Assembly (NCBI GenBank): GCA_023433515.1
Contig: JAEZCN010000197.1
Span: 1 to 64,000 of the forward strand
Source: Pseudomonadota bacterium
Lineage (GTDB): Bacteria > Pseudomonadota > Gammaproteobacteria > Steroidobacterales > Steroidobacteraceae
Length of the DNA stretch: 64,000 nt
Direction: 5' to 3'
Position 1 is the stretch's first letter. Every line of letters begins with the position of its first letter. Positions 1 to 8,003 of the stretch are shown in pieces. Under the pieces are notes generated by a model, which was not told the origin of the DNA, searched no databases, and worked only from the letters and a program-made list of their open reading frames with translations. The position numbers and the translations under genes are program-made.

Positions 1-481
1 GCTTCGACTCTTCCATCGACGAGAAATCGGGACGAACGAACTCGAGCGTGCGCTCGACGTTCTCGACTTCGTGGCGGCGCAAAGCCGCCTCGACGAACAA
101 CCGGACGCGCGGCGCGGAAACGGGACGGTGCAGGAAGCGATAGACCACCCCGGAGGTGATCTGGCTGGCGACGCGCGATTGTTCTTCCGCGGTGCCCACG
201 ACCACGAGCACGAGATCGGGCCAGGTCTCGCGCAGGCGTTCCGCGAGGGCGGCGATGTCGCCTTCGATGAACATGCTGTCGAGCAGGCAGGCGGAAACGC
301 GCCGCCGGTTCAGGTGCGGACGCAGTTCTTCTTCAGTGTTTACGAGAATGAGGTCGTGCGTGGGATCGATCGTGCTGCGCAGGAGTCCGATCAGCGCCCG
401 ATCCTGCGTGATCGCGGCAATCGCTACCGCCGCCTGGAGGGCGGTCGGCGGAGAAGACTCGAAGTCCGACTGCGGCAGCAT
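1..481 (-). CDS. Receiver-like regulatory protein, N-terminal part (runs off left edge)
   Basis: The gene enters the window from the left, so only the N-terminal 160 or so residues are visible. The reading frame is open from an ATG at 479-481 to base 1. The start has no clear ribosome site, and I see no better in-frame start upstream. The visible part looks like a CheY/receiver fold without an obvious phosphorylation pocket. A hydrophobic strand (LVLVVVGTAEE) is followed by RFLHRPVSAPRVRLFVEAAL, which resembles the beta5-alpha5 region where receivers carry the conserved K-P. Here the lysine position is His-Arg-Pro. A D in CLLDSMF could be the acceptor site. Function unknown; a regulatory or scaffold protein is an inference. 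It is transcribed away from the next gene. Confidence 0.6.
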   Translation of the reverse strand, partial: MLPQSDFESSPPTALQAAVAIAAITQDRALIGLLRSTIDPTHDLILVNTEEELRPHLNRRRVSACLLDSMFIEGDIAALAERLRETWPDLVLVVVGTAEEQSRVASQITSGVVYRFLHRPVSAPRVRLFVEAALRRHEVENVERTLEFVRPDFSSMEESK

Positions 482-650
482 GTTGGTGGCGACACGACCC
501 TGAAGAAAAGCAGCGAAAACAAAGGCAACTGGGGCACTTTAACAAGATATGTAAGTTTACTGAGGATACGCCGCGAGGCGCCCCCGCTGCGCGAACAATC
601 CGTGAACTGCGTAACGCCACCTTGGTCCTGTAATGAGACGACTTTCACAG

Positions 651-681
651 TTGAAGCAAGGCGGCGAGCGACGGGTATGAT
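651..681 (+). promoter_or_regulatory. Candidate sigma-70 promoter for the secreted-DUF/GNAT/rhodanese run
   Basis: A TATGAT hexamer at 676-681 lies about 25-30 nt upstream of the expected leader of the gene starting at 713. TTGAAG at 651-656 could be the -35 box, but the 19-nt spacer is longer than ideal. The segment lies in the 231-bp gap between two divergent genes. No T-rich terminator is seen in this gap. Confidence 0.35.
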
Positions 682-712
682 CGCCGCCGCCCGGAAACGA
701 ATGGAGTGTCAA

Positions 713-1627
713 ATGTCCCCGAGAGGCATCTTTTTCGCACTGCTGGTCGCCACCTGCGGAGTCGCGTCCGCCGCCGGGCCCTCCGGCGCGCAGGAACGCG
801 GCGCAGAACAGTTCCTGGCGGCGGTTGCGAGTGGCAATTTCCAGGCGGCCGCGCAGGAAATGCACCCTGACGAGATCGAAAAGCTGCGCTCGCGACTGCT
901 CGAGCTCTTGCGCGCGGAGGCCTCGCGCAGCGATTCCACCTACCGCTCGCGGTTGTTCGGTCCGGGCCGCTCGCTCAACGAGCTCGAGAGCATGACGCCG
1001 GTGCGCTTCTTTGGTGCGCTCTCGGAACGCCTGCGTCTGCGGGGGAGGGTGTTCGAGAAATACGACTGGCTCGCGGCCGTGCCGGACGGCAAGGTGGTCT
1101 ATCTAGTCGGCAAGGGAATCCAGCCCAAGGAGCGCGGCGCCGTCAAGGTGACGGTGCTGGTCGGATTGATGCAGTACGGCGCGCAGTGGCGGGCCGTGAT
1201 CCCGAGCGAGATCGAGGCCCAGATCGACGACCTGATCGAAGGCCGCGCGACCGGCGGTCCCGGGCAGGGAGCCGCCACGAATGTCGTCGTGCAGAAGGTG
1301 CCACTTGCGCCCGGGATCAGCGAACTGCTCGCGCGCGCCGAGGCCAGCATCGCGGCGGGACAATGCGAGGAGTACTACGGCGAATTCATGAGCCCGAACT
1401 TCCACAGGGCCACTTCGCGCAGCGCGCTCAAGACGCTCGTGAACGCCTGCACCCGGAGCGAGGACACGCGCGAGACGATGATCACGACGCTGCGCATCGT
1501 GCAGGAGCTCTCACCGCGCTACGAGATGAACAACACGCGCGCCATCTTCGACGTCAGTGGACAGGGGCTGCCGTACCAGCGGTTCGTGCTGGAACGCGAC
1601 AAGGACCGCTGGTACATCGCCGAATGA
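713..1627 (+). CDS. Secreted protein of unknown function (DUF4019-like)
   Basis: 304 residues. The start is chosen at ATG 713 because GGAG lies 7 nt upstream and the first 26 residues form a clear signal peptide (MSPRGIFFALLVATCGVASA). The mature protein is helical and begins EQFLAAVASGNFQAAAQEM. It has a second helical and strand section after about residue 200 that ends in QRFVLERDKDRWYIAE. That ending, and the spacing of the two halves, resemble small periplasmic DUF4019/DUF3887-type proteins. This is a family guess from pattern, not a match I can verify. No catalytic motif is visible. Its stop overlaps the next start (ATGA), so it is probably co-translated with the acetyltransferase. Confidence 0.7.
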   Translation: MSPRGIFFALLVATCGVASAAGPSGAQERGAEQFLAAVASGNFQAAAQEMHPDEIEKLRSRLLELLRAEASRSDSTYRSRLFGPGRSLNELESMTPVRFFGALSERLRLRGRVFEKYDWLAAVPDGKVVYLVGKGIQPKERGAVKVTVLVGLMQYGAQWRAVIPSEIEAQIDDLIEGRATGGPGQGAATNVVVQKVPLAPGISELLARAEASIAAGQCEEYYGEFMSPNFHRATSRSALKTLVNACTRSEDTRETMITTLRIVQELSPRYEMNNTRAIFDVSGQGLPYQRFVLERDKDRWYIAE

Positions 1628-2130
1628 GCGCCGGGAAACTCACGATCCGGCCGGCGGCGTCGGCCGATGCGGCCATCATCGCGGATCTCGTGCGCGAACT
1701 CGCGGAGTACGAAAAGCTCGCGCACGAAGCCAGGGCGGTCACCGCGGATTTCACGCGAGAGCTCGAATCGCCCACTCCCGTGATCCACGTGCTGATCGCG
1801 GAATGGGACGGTAAACCGGCGGGTTTCGCGCTGTATTTCTTCAACTTCTCGACGTTCGTCGGCCGACAGGGGCTGTACCTCGAAGACCTGTTCGTGCGGC
1901 CCGCCCATCGTTCGCGCGGCATCGGCCACGAGCTGCTGCGCGCACTCGCGCGTATCGCGCAGCAGCGCGATTGCGGCCGCATGGAATGGGCGGTGCTCGA
2001 TTGGAACGAGCCCGCGCTGCGATTCTACAAGTCGCTCGACGCGCGACAGATGAACGAGTGGATCATCCATCGCCTGACGCCCGTGGAAATCGCGCGGCTC
2101 GCGGCGGAGAACGGAGTGAGGGCAACATGA
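1624..2130 (+). CDS. GNAT family N-acetyltransferase (diamine acetyltransferase-like)
   Basis: 168 residues, a normal single GNAT domain. The core is easy to follow. LTIRPAASADAAIIADLVRELAEYEK is the N-terminal strand and helix typical of spermidine/diamine acetyltransferases. GFALYFFNFSTFVGRQGLYLEDLFV covers beta4, and RSRGIGHELL is the acetyl-CoA pyrophosphate loop (R-x-x-G-x-G/A). WNEPALRFYKSLDA supplies the C-terminal motif B region. Substrate cannot be deduced; the E-Y-E-K and F-x-T-x-x-G-R-x-G-x-Y-x-E-D signature is what suggests the polyamine or thialysine acetyltransferase branch. It overlaps the genes on both sides by 4 bp, implying one transcript. Confidence 0.9.
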   Translation: MSAGKLTIRPAASADAAIIADLVRELAEYEKLAHEARAVTADFTRELESPTPVIHVLIAEWDGKPAGFALYFFNFSTFVGRQGLYLEDLFVRPAHRSRGIGHELLRALARIAQQRDCGRMEWAVLDWNEPALRFYKSLDARQMNEWIIHRLTPVEIARLAAENGVRAT

Positions 2131-2600
2131 CTACACGCATGAATACGGGTTTCCTGATCGTCGGTGCGCTGCTGCTCGCGGGTCCCGCGGTCGCGGCGGA
2201 TTCGGCCACGACCCCGGTGGCAGCGCCGCCCGCGGCGACCGCGGCACCGGTCATGACTCAGTCGGAACTGCTCGAGCGACTGAAAAACAAGGATGATTCG
2301 GTCGTCGTGCTCGACGTGCGCAGCGCGCGCGAGTTCGAGGCGGGTCACGTGGCCGGCGCGCGCAACATCTCGCACGACGAGCTGGCCGCGAGGCTCGAGG
2401 AGCTCACAGGCGCACGCGACAAGGAAGTGGTGCTGTACTGCCGCAGTGGCCGACGCGCGGCGCTCGCCGCCGAAACGTTGCGCGGCGCGGGATTCACCCG
2501 GCTCAGACAGCTCGAAGGTGACTATCCGGCCTGGGAGTCGGCGAAGCACCCCGTCGAAACCGTGGCCGCCCCGCAAGGCGGAACTGCGCCGGCGAATTGA
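2127..2600 (+). CDS. Exported rhodanese-domain protein
   Basis: 157 residues. The first 24 residues are a signal peptide (FLIVGALLLAGPAVAA). A short Ala/Pro linker follows, then a single rhodanese domain: VVVLDVRSAREFEAGHVAGARNI at the N-terminal side and the active loop YCRSGRRA with its catalytic cysteine. The arginine-rich loop C-R-S-G-R-R is typical of PspE/GlpE-like single-domain sulfurtransferases. The protein probably acts in the periplasm on thiosulfate or a persulfide; the acceptor is unknown. The start ATG 2127 overlaps the stop of the acetyltransferase gene. It converges on gspB, with 21 bp between them. Confidence 0.9.
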   Translation: MTTRMNTGFLIVGALLLAGPAVAADSATTPVAAPPAATAAPVMTQSELLERLKNKDDSVVVLDVRSAREFEAGHVAGARNISHDELAARLEELTGARDKEVVLYCRSGRRAALAAETLRGAGFTRLRQLEGDYPAWESAKHPVETVAAPQGGTAPAN

Positions 2601-2621
2601 GACCGGCGCGCCGATCGCCGG

Positions 2622-3359
2622 TCAGTTCCCGTCGAGCGAGAAGTGCCTGCCGCGATATGAAAGTGTCGCGCCCCGCGGTGTGATTGCCTCCACGCGCACG
2701 CCATCGGGCAGCGACTCGCCCTCGCGCAGTCTGCGCATGTTGATGAACACGAACCGGTCCGCGGGATTCGCCGCGTACACGTGCAGATCGAGGCGCAGCT
2801 CGGGAATCTGAATGCCCTTCGCGAGCATCTCGTCGCGTGACGGAACACCGCTGGCCGCGCGCGCCGCGGTCAGGGCGCCCGCCTCGTCCGGCGTGATCGC
2901 CGGCGCATAGTCGTTCGCGTTGTAGTCGGGCGGCACCGGCATCTCGCTACCGGACAGCACCGGTTCATCGATGTACCGCGGGCTGGTCGCTCCGGAACTT
3001 CCGCCTCCCACCGTCACGCTCGGCGCGGAAGTGATGGGAATGTTGACGGTGGTCGGAATGGTCACGGTGGCCGGGACCGTGACCATGCCGGGCGGCGCAC
3101 TCGCCGCCGGCTGGATGGCGGACTGCGCTGTGGGCTGCACGGCGGCCGCCTGCGTGCTCGCGGGAGCAGGTTCCCCGGAGTCGCGCAGCAGCACCCAGCC
3201 CAACGCGACCAGGTTGATGCCCAGCAGCACCGCCAGTCCAACTACCCAGACAGGAAAGACGCGCCGCGGCGCCGCGACCTTGACCTCGAACAGCGCCGGC
3301 GCGGCCTGGCGTTGACGGTCGGTCTCCGATTTTTTCAGGGCATCGAGGATGAAGGACAT
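2622..3359 (-). CDS. gspB: Type II secretion assembly factor GspB
   Basis: 245 residues. It begins with the conserved MSFILDALKKSE segment seen in GspB/PulB proteins. A single membrane helix follows (VFPVWVVGLAVLLGINLVAL, about residues 34-53), then a long Pro/Ala/Thr/Val-rich periplasmic linker. The C-terminal T2SSB domain is LRLDLHVYAANPADRFVFIN, ending GATLSYRGRHFSLDGN. In Aeromonas and Vibrio, GspA and GspB together carry the secretin through the peptidoglycan. The gene starts 1 bp after the stop of gspA, so the two are translated from one message. No other T2SS gene lies in the window. Confidence 0.9.
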   Translation of the reverse strand: MSFILDALKKSETDRQRQAAPALFEVKVAAPRRVFPVWVVGLAVLLGINLVALGWVLLRDSGEPAPASTQAAAVQPTAQSAIQPAASAPPGMVTVPATVTIPTTVNIPITSAPSVTVGGGSSGATSPRYIDEPVLSGSEMPVPPDYNANDYAPAITPDEAGALTAARAASGVPSRDEMLAKGIQIPELRLDLHVYAANPADRFVFINMRRLREGESLPDGVRVEAITPRGATLSYRGRHFSLDGN

Positions 3360-3360
3360 G

Positions 3361-4968
3361 TCAGCTCCCGGACGCGCTGCGCAGGAAGGGCGTGGCCGCG
3401 TCGTTGAGCGCCGCGTCGAGCGCCACCTGTGTCTGCACGCCCGCGATGCCGTCGACCACGAGCCGGTGCTTGCGCTGGAAATCCTCGACCATCGACACCA
3501 GCGAGGCGTCGTAGCGATCGCTGCCCGACTCGTCGGCCGGCATGCCGTTCACGCGCCGCAGGCTGTCGCGCAGCCATTTCACGCGCGCGTTGCGTGCCCC
3601 CATGTGCAGCGGATCCGATGCGCCGAGCGCGGGACGCCACAGCAGCACGTAGTCGCCGAACCAGCTGCTCGAAAGATCGCCGATGCCCACCTCGTGCTGC
3701 GCGCCGCCGATCGCCACCTTCGCGCGTTCGTCGTCGAGTCCGGCGAGCACCACCTGGTGCGCACGTCCGCCCGAATCGATCACGTTGAGAATGGCCGGGC
3801 GGTTGAACAGGCGCAGCTGCGCCAGCGAGCCGCGCTGCGCCAGGCACTCGAGACCGCCTTGCATCGCCTGGCTGCACGGATCCGTGCGGCCCGCGACGTA
3901 GCGCAGCCCCCAGAGCGTGAACAGCTTGCCGTACGCATTGTCCGGATCGGTCTCCGTGGCGTACTGCGTGAGCAGCGAATCGAGCGACGCCACGACGGGC
4001 TTCTCGGGCTCCGCCTGTGGCGCCACGGCCGCGACGGTTTCGCGCGCGGGGGCGTCCGCCGAACTCACGAGGCGCGGCAGCAGCAGCGCGGCGCTCGCGA
4101 CCGCGACCACACCGGCCGCGGACGCGGCCGCCCACGGCAGCCACCGCGGCTGGATCGTCTTGTCGAACACTTCGCCCGCGGCGCGCCGCACGATCCCCGC
4201 GGAGATCGCATGACGGTCTTCGGTGAACGCGCCCAGCAGCGCGCGATCGCAGATGATGTTGACGAGGCGCGGTACGCCGCCCGAGAGCCGGTGGATCTCG
4301 CGCAACGCGCCGTTGCCGAAGATCTCGCGGGTCGCCCCCGCTACGCGCAGGCGATGGCGCACGTACGCGGCGGTTTCGTCGCGCGACAGCGGGTCGAGGT
4401 GATAACGGCCCGTGATGCGCTGCGCGAGCTGCCGCAACTCGACTCGGCCTAACAACTCGCGCAGCTCGGGCTGACCGATCAGGATGATCTGCAGCAGCTT
4501 CTGGGTCTCGGTCTCGAGATTGGTGAGCAGGCGTACCTGCTCGAGTACTTCGGGCGCGAGGTTCTGCGCCTCGTCCACGACCAGCACGATGCGTTTGCCG
4601 TCGGCGTGCGCCGCCAGCAGATGCCTGCTCAACAGGTCGACGAGATCCTTGAGACTGCGCTCCGATTCGGCCGGCACGGAGATGCCGAGCTCCTCGCAGA
4701 TGGCGAGCAGGAACTCCGTCGGCGTCATGCGCGGATTCAGGATCAGCGCGATCTCGGCGTGTTTGGGCGCCTGCGTCAGCAGCGACCGCACGACGGTCGT
4801 CTTGCCCGTGCCGACTTCGCCCGTGAGCTGGATGAATCCGCCCGCTTCGTTGATGCCGTACACCAGGTGCGCGAGTGCCTCCGCATGCCGTTCCGACAGG
4901 AACAGGTAGCGCGGATCCGGCGTGATCGAGAAAGGTTTCTCGTTGAGACCGAAAAACGAGGCGTACAT
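3361..4968 (-). CDS. gspA: Type II secretion ATPase GspA/ExeA
   Basis: 535 residues from ATG 4968. I prefer this start to one 43 codons upstream because MYASFFGLNEKPFSITPDPRY is the conserved beginning of ExeA-type AAA+ proteins. Walker A is GEVGTGKTT, Walker B is IVLVVDEAQNL, and a sensor region GRYHLDPLSRDE follows. After residue about 270 there is one membrane helix (WAAASAAGVVAVASAALLL). The periplasmic part ends with a peptidoglycan-binding repeat (VDGIAGVQTQVALDAAL). The architecture matches full-length GspA. It forms a pair with gspB. The 97-bp gap to dinB probably holds its promoter. Confidence 0.92.
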   Translation of the reverse strand: MYASFFGLNEKPFSITPDPRYLFLSERHAEALAHLVYGINEAGGFIQLTGEVGTGKTTVVRSLLTQAPKHAEIALILNPRMTPTEFLLAICEELGISVPAESERSLKDLVDLLSRHLLAAHADGKRIVLVVDEAQNLAPEVLEQVRLLTNLETETQKLLQIILIGQPELRELLGRVELRQLAQRITGRYHLDPLSRDETAAYVRHRLRVAGATREIFGNGALREIHRLSGGVPRLVNIICDRALLGAFTEDRHAISAGIVRRAAGEVFDKTIQPRWLPWAAASAAGVVAVASAALLLPRLVSSADAPARETVAAVAPQAEPEKPVVASLDSLLTQYATETDPDNAYGKLFTLWGLRYVAGRTDPCSQAMQGGLECLAQRGSLAQLRLFNRPAILNVIDSGGRAHQVVLAGLDDERAKVAIGGAQHEVGIGDLSSSWFGDYVLLWRPALGASDPLHMGARNARVKWLRDSLRRVNGMPADESGSDRYDASLVSMVEDFQRKHRLVVDGIAGVQTQVALDAALNDAATPFLRSASGS

Positions 4969-5065
4969 GGGGTGTGCGGTCTGTTCTGGATGTGCCGCGA
5001 AGGTTAACGGGCGGGCAGTATTACACGGGCTTTTGGACCGGGGGAATCGGCCAAAAATGAGGAGT

Positions 5066-6322
5066 TCAGCGGCGGTCGGTAGAAGGCGACGCAGCACCCC
5101 GGCGGCGCCGGCCGGGCGCCTGTTCGGACATATCCTCCCCGCTTTCCTCGGCCGCGACGGGCAGCGCGCTGCCGCGGCGGACCGCCAGCGTGCCGAAACG
5201 CTCGCGGATCAGGTCCACGGCGGAGTCGAGCGCCGTCGCGGTGGGTGAGGTCGTCGGCGCGGCGAACAGGTCCATCTGGTCGGCGGCGTGCAGGTGGTTC
5301 ACACCCACGCCTAACAACCGCACCTTCGCGCGTGGCTGCTCCGCGAGCCAGTCGGAGAGCAGCTCGGCGGCGATTTTCGCGATCGTGCGCGTATCGGTGG
5401 TCGAAGGCTCGAAGCGCTTCTGTCGCGTGAAGGTCGTGAAGTCCGCGCGCCGGATCTTCACCTGCACGCAACCGGTCGCGAGGTTCTGCGCGCGCATGCG
5501 CGCCGCGGCGCGGTCGGCGAGCCTGAGCACCTCGGACTGCATGCGCGCGGGTTCGGCGAGATCGCTCGAGAACGTCTCCTCCGCGCTGATCGACTTCTCG
5601 TCCCACTCCGCCATGACGGGCCGCTCGTCGATGCCGCAGGCGCGCTCGCGCATGCGTTGCGAGTCGCGTCCGAAGATGGGCCACAGCACGGAGTCCGGCG
5701 CGCGCCGCAGTTCGCCCAGCGTCGCGATGCCGGCCGCCTCGACGCGCTCGCCTAACTTCCGCCCCAGTCCGGGCAGCCGGCGCACCGAGAGCGGATCGAG
5801 CACCGCGTGCATGTTTTCGGCCGTGACCACGGTGAGGCCGTCGGGCTTCTCGAGATCCGAGGCGATCTTCGCGACCAGCTTGTTGGGGGCGACGCCGACC
5901 GAGGCGCCGAGCTGCGTGATCTCCCGGATCTTCTGCTTGATCGCGCGCGCGATGGTGACCGCGTCCCCCTTGAGCGCGAGGCTCGCGGTCACGTCGAGAT
6001 ACGCCTCGTCGAGCGAGAGTCCCTCGACCACCGGCGTGTATTCGTGGAAGACGCCGAATACCTGGTGCGACACCTCGCGATACACCGGCATGCGCGGTGG
6101 CACGCAGATCGCGTGCGGACAGCGGCGCAGCGCCTCGCGGATGGGCATCGCCGAGCGCACGCCGAACTTGCGCACCTCGTAGCTCGCCGCCGCGACCACG
6201 CCGCGATTCGCGGTGCCGCCGACGATGAGCGGCTGGCCGCGCAATTCGGGCCGGTCGCGCTGCTCGACGGATGCGTAGAACGCATCCATGTCGACGTGCA
6301 GGATGGCGCGCGCGGCGGTCAT
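5066..6322 (-). CDS. dinB: DNA polymerase IV (Y-family translesion polymerase)
   Basis: 418 residues, somewhat longer than the 351 of E. coli DinB because of a basic C-terminal tail. The palm metal ligands are visible: D11 in HVDMDAFYASVE, and D105-E106 in SLDEAYLDVT. YEVRKFGVRSAMP is the fingers steric-gate region. The helix-hairpin-helix thumb (LPGLGRKLGERVEAAGI) and the little-finger domain follow. DQMDLF, about 60 residues before the end, fits a beta-clamp binding peptide. The last 20 residues are Arg-rich (GRRRRGAA) and probably disordered. I saw no convincing LexA box upstream, so SOS control is not shown here. Confidence 0.95.
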   Translation of the reverse strand: MTAARAILHVDMDAFYASVEQRDRPELRGQPLIVGGTANRGVVAAASYEVRKFGVRSAMPIREALRRCPHAICVPPRMPVYREVSHQVFGVFHEYTPVVEGLSLDEAYLDVTASLALKGDAVTIARAIKQKIREITQLGASVGVAPNKLVAKIASDLEKPDGLTVVTAENMHAVLDPLSVRRLPGLGRKLGERVEAAGIATLGELRRAPDSVLWPIFGRDSQRMRERACGIDERPVMAEWDEKSISAEETFSSDLAEPARMQSEVLRLADRAAARMRAQNLATGCVQVKIRRADFTTFTRQKRFEPSTTDTRTIAKIAAELLSDWLAEQPRAKVRLLGVGVNHLHAADQMDLFAAPTTSPTATALDSAVDLIRERFGTLAVRRGSALPVAAEESGEDMSEQAPGRRRRGAASPSTDRR

Positions 6323-6364
6323 GGACGCCCTTTTTACTCCCTCTCTCGCGCGGACGCTCGCGCG

Positions 6365-6799
6365 TTACTTGGTCACTTCGATGGTGATCTTCTTCGAGAC
6401 CACTGCCGGGTCGTGCGGGATGTGCAGGAAATCGCCGAGCACGAGCTGCAGTGTGTGTTTGCCGGGCGGCAGGGTCACCGTGGTCTCGGTCTGGCCCTTG
6501 CCGAAGTGCACCGACTTCTCGTTCGCGGGCAGCGGCTGCGACAGGTCGGCCGGCGGATCGCTGTCGATCAGCAGGTGATGGTGGCCGGTGCCGTCCATCT
6601 TGAACCCCGCCGGCGCGACGCCCATGCCCTTGAGGCCGAACACGATCGTCACCGGACTCGTGACCTTGGCGCCGTCCTTCGGCGAGATGATGTAGACCTC
6701 CGCTCCGGCGGGCGAGGGCTCACGCGCGACGACCGCAGTGGCGAACGCGAGAGCGGATAACGCGGCGATTCCGGCGAGCGAGACGACGTGGCGTTTCAT
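6365..6799 (-). CDS. Exported DUF4399 protein
   Basis: 144 residues. The start is taken at ATG 6799, which has AAGGA about 7 nt upstream and begins a signal peptide (MKRHVVSLAGIAALSALAFATAVVA). The mature part carries VYIISPKDGAKVTSPVTIVFGLKGMGVAPAG, GHHHLLID, and then HTLQLVLGDFLHIPHDP. These are the hallmarks of DUF4399, a single beta-sandwich domain of unknown function found in periplasmic proteins. The His cluster in GTGHHHLL suggests metal binding, but this is inference. It lies 42 bp downstream of dinB's start side as a separate minus-strand gene. Confidence 0.85.
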   Translation of the reverse strand: MKRHVVSLAGIAALSALAFATAVVAREPSPAGAEVYIISPKDGAKVTSPVTIVFGLKGMGVAPAGFKMDGTGHHHLLIDSDPPADLSQPLPANEKSVHFGKGQTETTVTLPPGKHTLQLVLGDFLHIPHDPAVVSKKITIEVTK

Positions 6800-6881
6800 G
6801 AAGGTTTCCTTCTTCTTGGGATGCGGCAAGGTACGTCCGGCGCGACCGCGTGCGCAAGATTGCCGGCCTCGCGACGGATCG

Positions 6882-7994
6882 CTAGAGCATCAACGCGCTG
6901 TAGATGGCCGTAGCCGACAGCACGACCATGGCCGAGACGAAATAGATGACACCCAGAAGCGTGTATTTGCCGAAAGTCATCGCGCGTGACTGTCCGTAGT
7001 AAACGCGCATGGCGCGGAAAATGTAATAGACGATGTAGAGCCAGGTGGCGGCGGCGAGCAGTCCGAGATGTTCACCGATGACGGGGATTTCGAATGCGAG
7101 AGTCAGGATGGTCAGCGCGAGGAACACGAACGCGTGGTTGTGCACCAGCAGCAGCAGATGCTCGACGTAATAACGCTTGGGCCGCCAGTACAGGAGCTTC
7201 ATGAACGCGGCGAACAGCGGCAGGAACACGAACATCGCGCGCGGGATGTTGTGCACGATCGCGTTGCTCAGGTCCTCTCCGCGCAATTTGCTGGCCTTCT
7301 GACAAAAGCCGAACAGCATGCTCCGCAACCAGGTGGCGTCGGGACCGGGCGACTGCATGGCATTGGCGCACATGCCCAGGTTCACCTTCGAACCCGTGTC
7401 CGCCTCCTCCACGGGCGTGGTCGAAGGGTTCGTCCTGCCTTCGAGCAAGGCCTCCTGCTCGGCCGCCTTGCGGCGCATTTCGGCCGCGGCCTGCGCGATT
7501 CCCGGCGTGTTGGGCAGATCCGCCTCGAGTTGGTCGGCGGACTCCCTCATCGCCGCGATTCTCTCGGTGCTCGAAGGATCGTCCTCGTCGACCTTGACGG
7601 TTCCATGCCCCGCGAGCCCGGTCACGACGAAGAACAACACGCTGATGACCAGGTACAGCCGGAACGGCGGCAGGTAACTCGCACGCCGCCCGTCGAAGAA
7701 TTCCCGCGCCAGGAATCCCGGTCGCGCGAGTAGATAGCCGATGGTGCGCCACAGGCGCGAATCGGCGTGCGTGACGCTTTCGAACGCCTCGGAGGCGAAG
7801 TGACCAATCGAGTGAACGCGCGGCTCGTGACGCTGCCCGCACGCCGAACAGTATTCGCCGGAGAGCGGCGCGCCACAATTCTGGCAGTCGTATGCGGGCA
7901 GCGGCGGCGCCGACACGGCCGGCTCCGCGGCCACCATCGGGGCGGTCGCGGGCACGGCGGTCGAGCCAATGACTGGCGCGAGGGGTTCGTTCAC
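6882..7994 (-). CDS. DUF3667 zinc-ribbon membrane protein
   Basis: 370 residues. A Cys4 zinc ribbon (CQNCGAPLSGEYCSACGQ) lies about 36-54, followed by the conserved block HEPRVHSIGHFASEAFESVTHADSRLWRTIGYLLARPG that defines DUF3667. A first membrane helix (FRLYLVISVLFFVVTGL) is followed by a charged region with a coiled-coil look (SADQLEADLPN through EQEALLEGR). Four more hydrophobic helices complete the C-terminal half, including YVEHLLLLVHNHAFVFLALTILT. Likely inner-membrane; function unknown. It is 9 bp from fadE on the same strand, and may be co-transcribed with it. Confidence 0.85.
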   Translation of the reverse strand: MNEPLAPVIGSTAVPATAPMVAAEPAVSAPPLPAYDCQNCGAPLSGEYCSACGQRHEPRVHSIGHFASEAFESVTHADSRLWRTIGYLLARPGFLAREFFDGRRASYLPPFRLYLVISVLFFVVTGLAGHGTVKVDEDDPSSTERIAAMRESADQLEADLPNTPGIAQAAAEMRRKAAEQEALLEGRTNPSTTPVEEADTGSKVNLGMCANAMQSPGPDATWLRSMLFGFCQKASKLRGEDLSNAIVHNIPRAMFVFLPLFAAFMKLLYWRPKRYYVEHLLLLVHNHAFVFLALTILTLAFEIPVIGEHLGLLAAATWLYIVYYIFRAMRVYYGQSRAMTFGKYTLLGVIYFVSAMVVLSATAIYSALML

Positions 7995-8003
7995 GCGGCG
8001 AGG

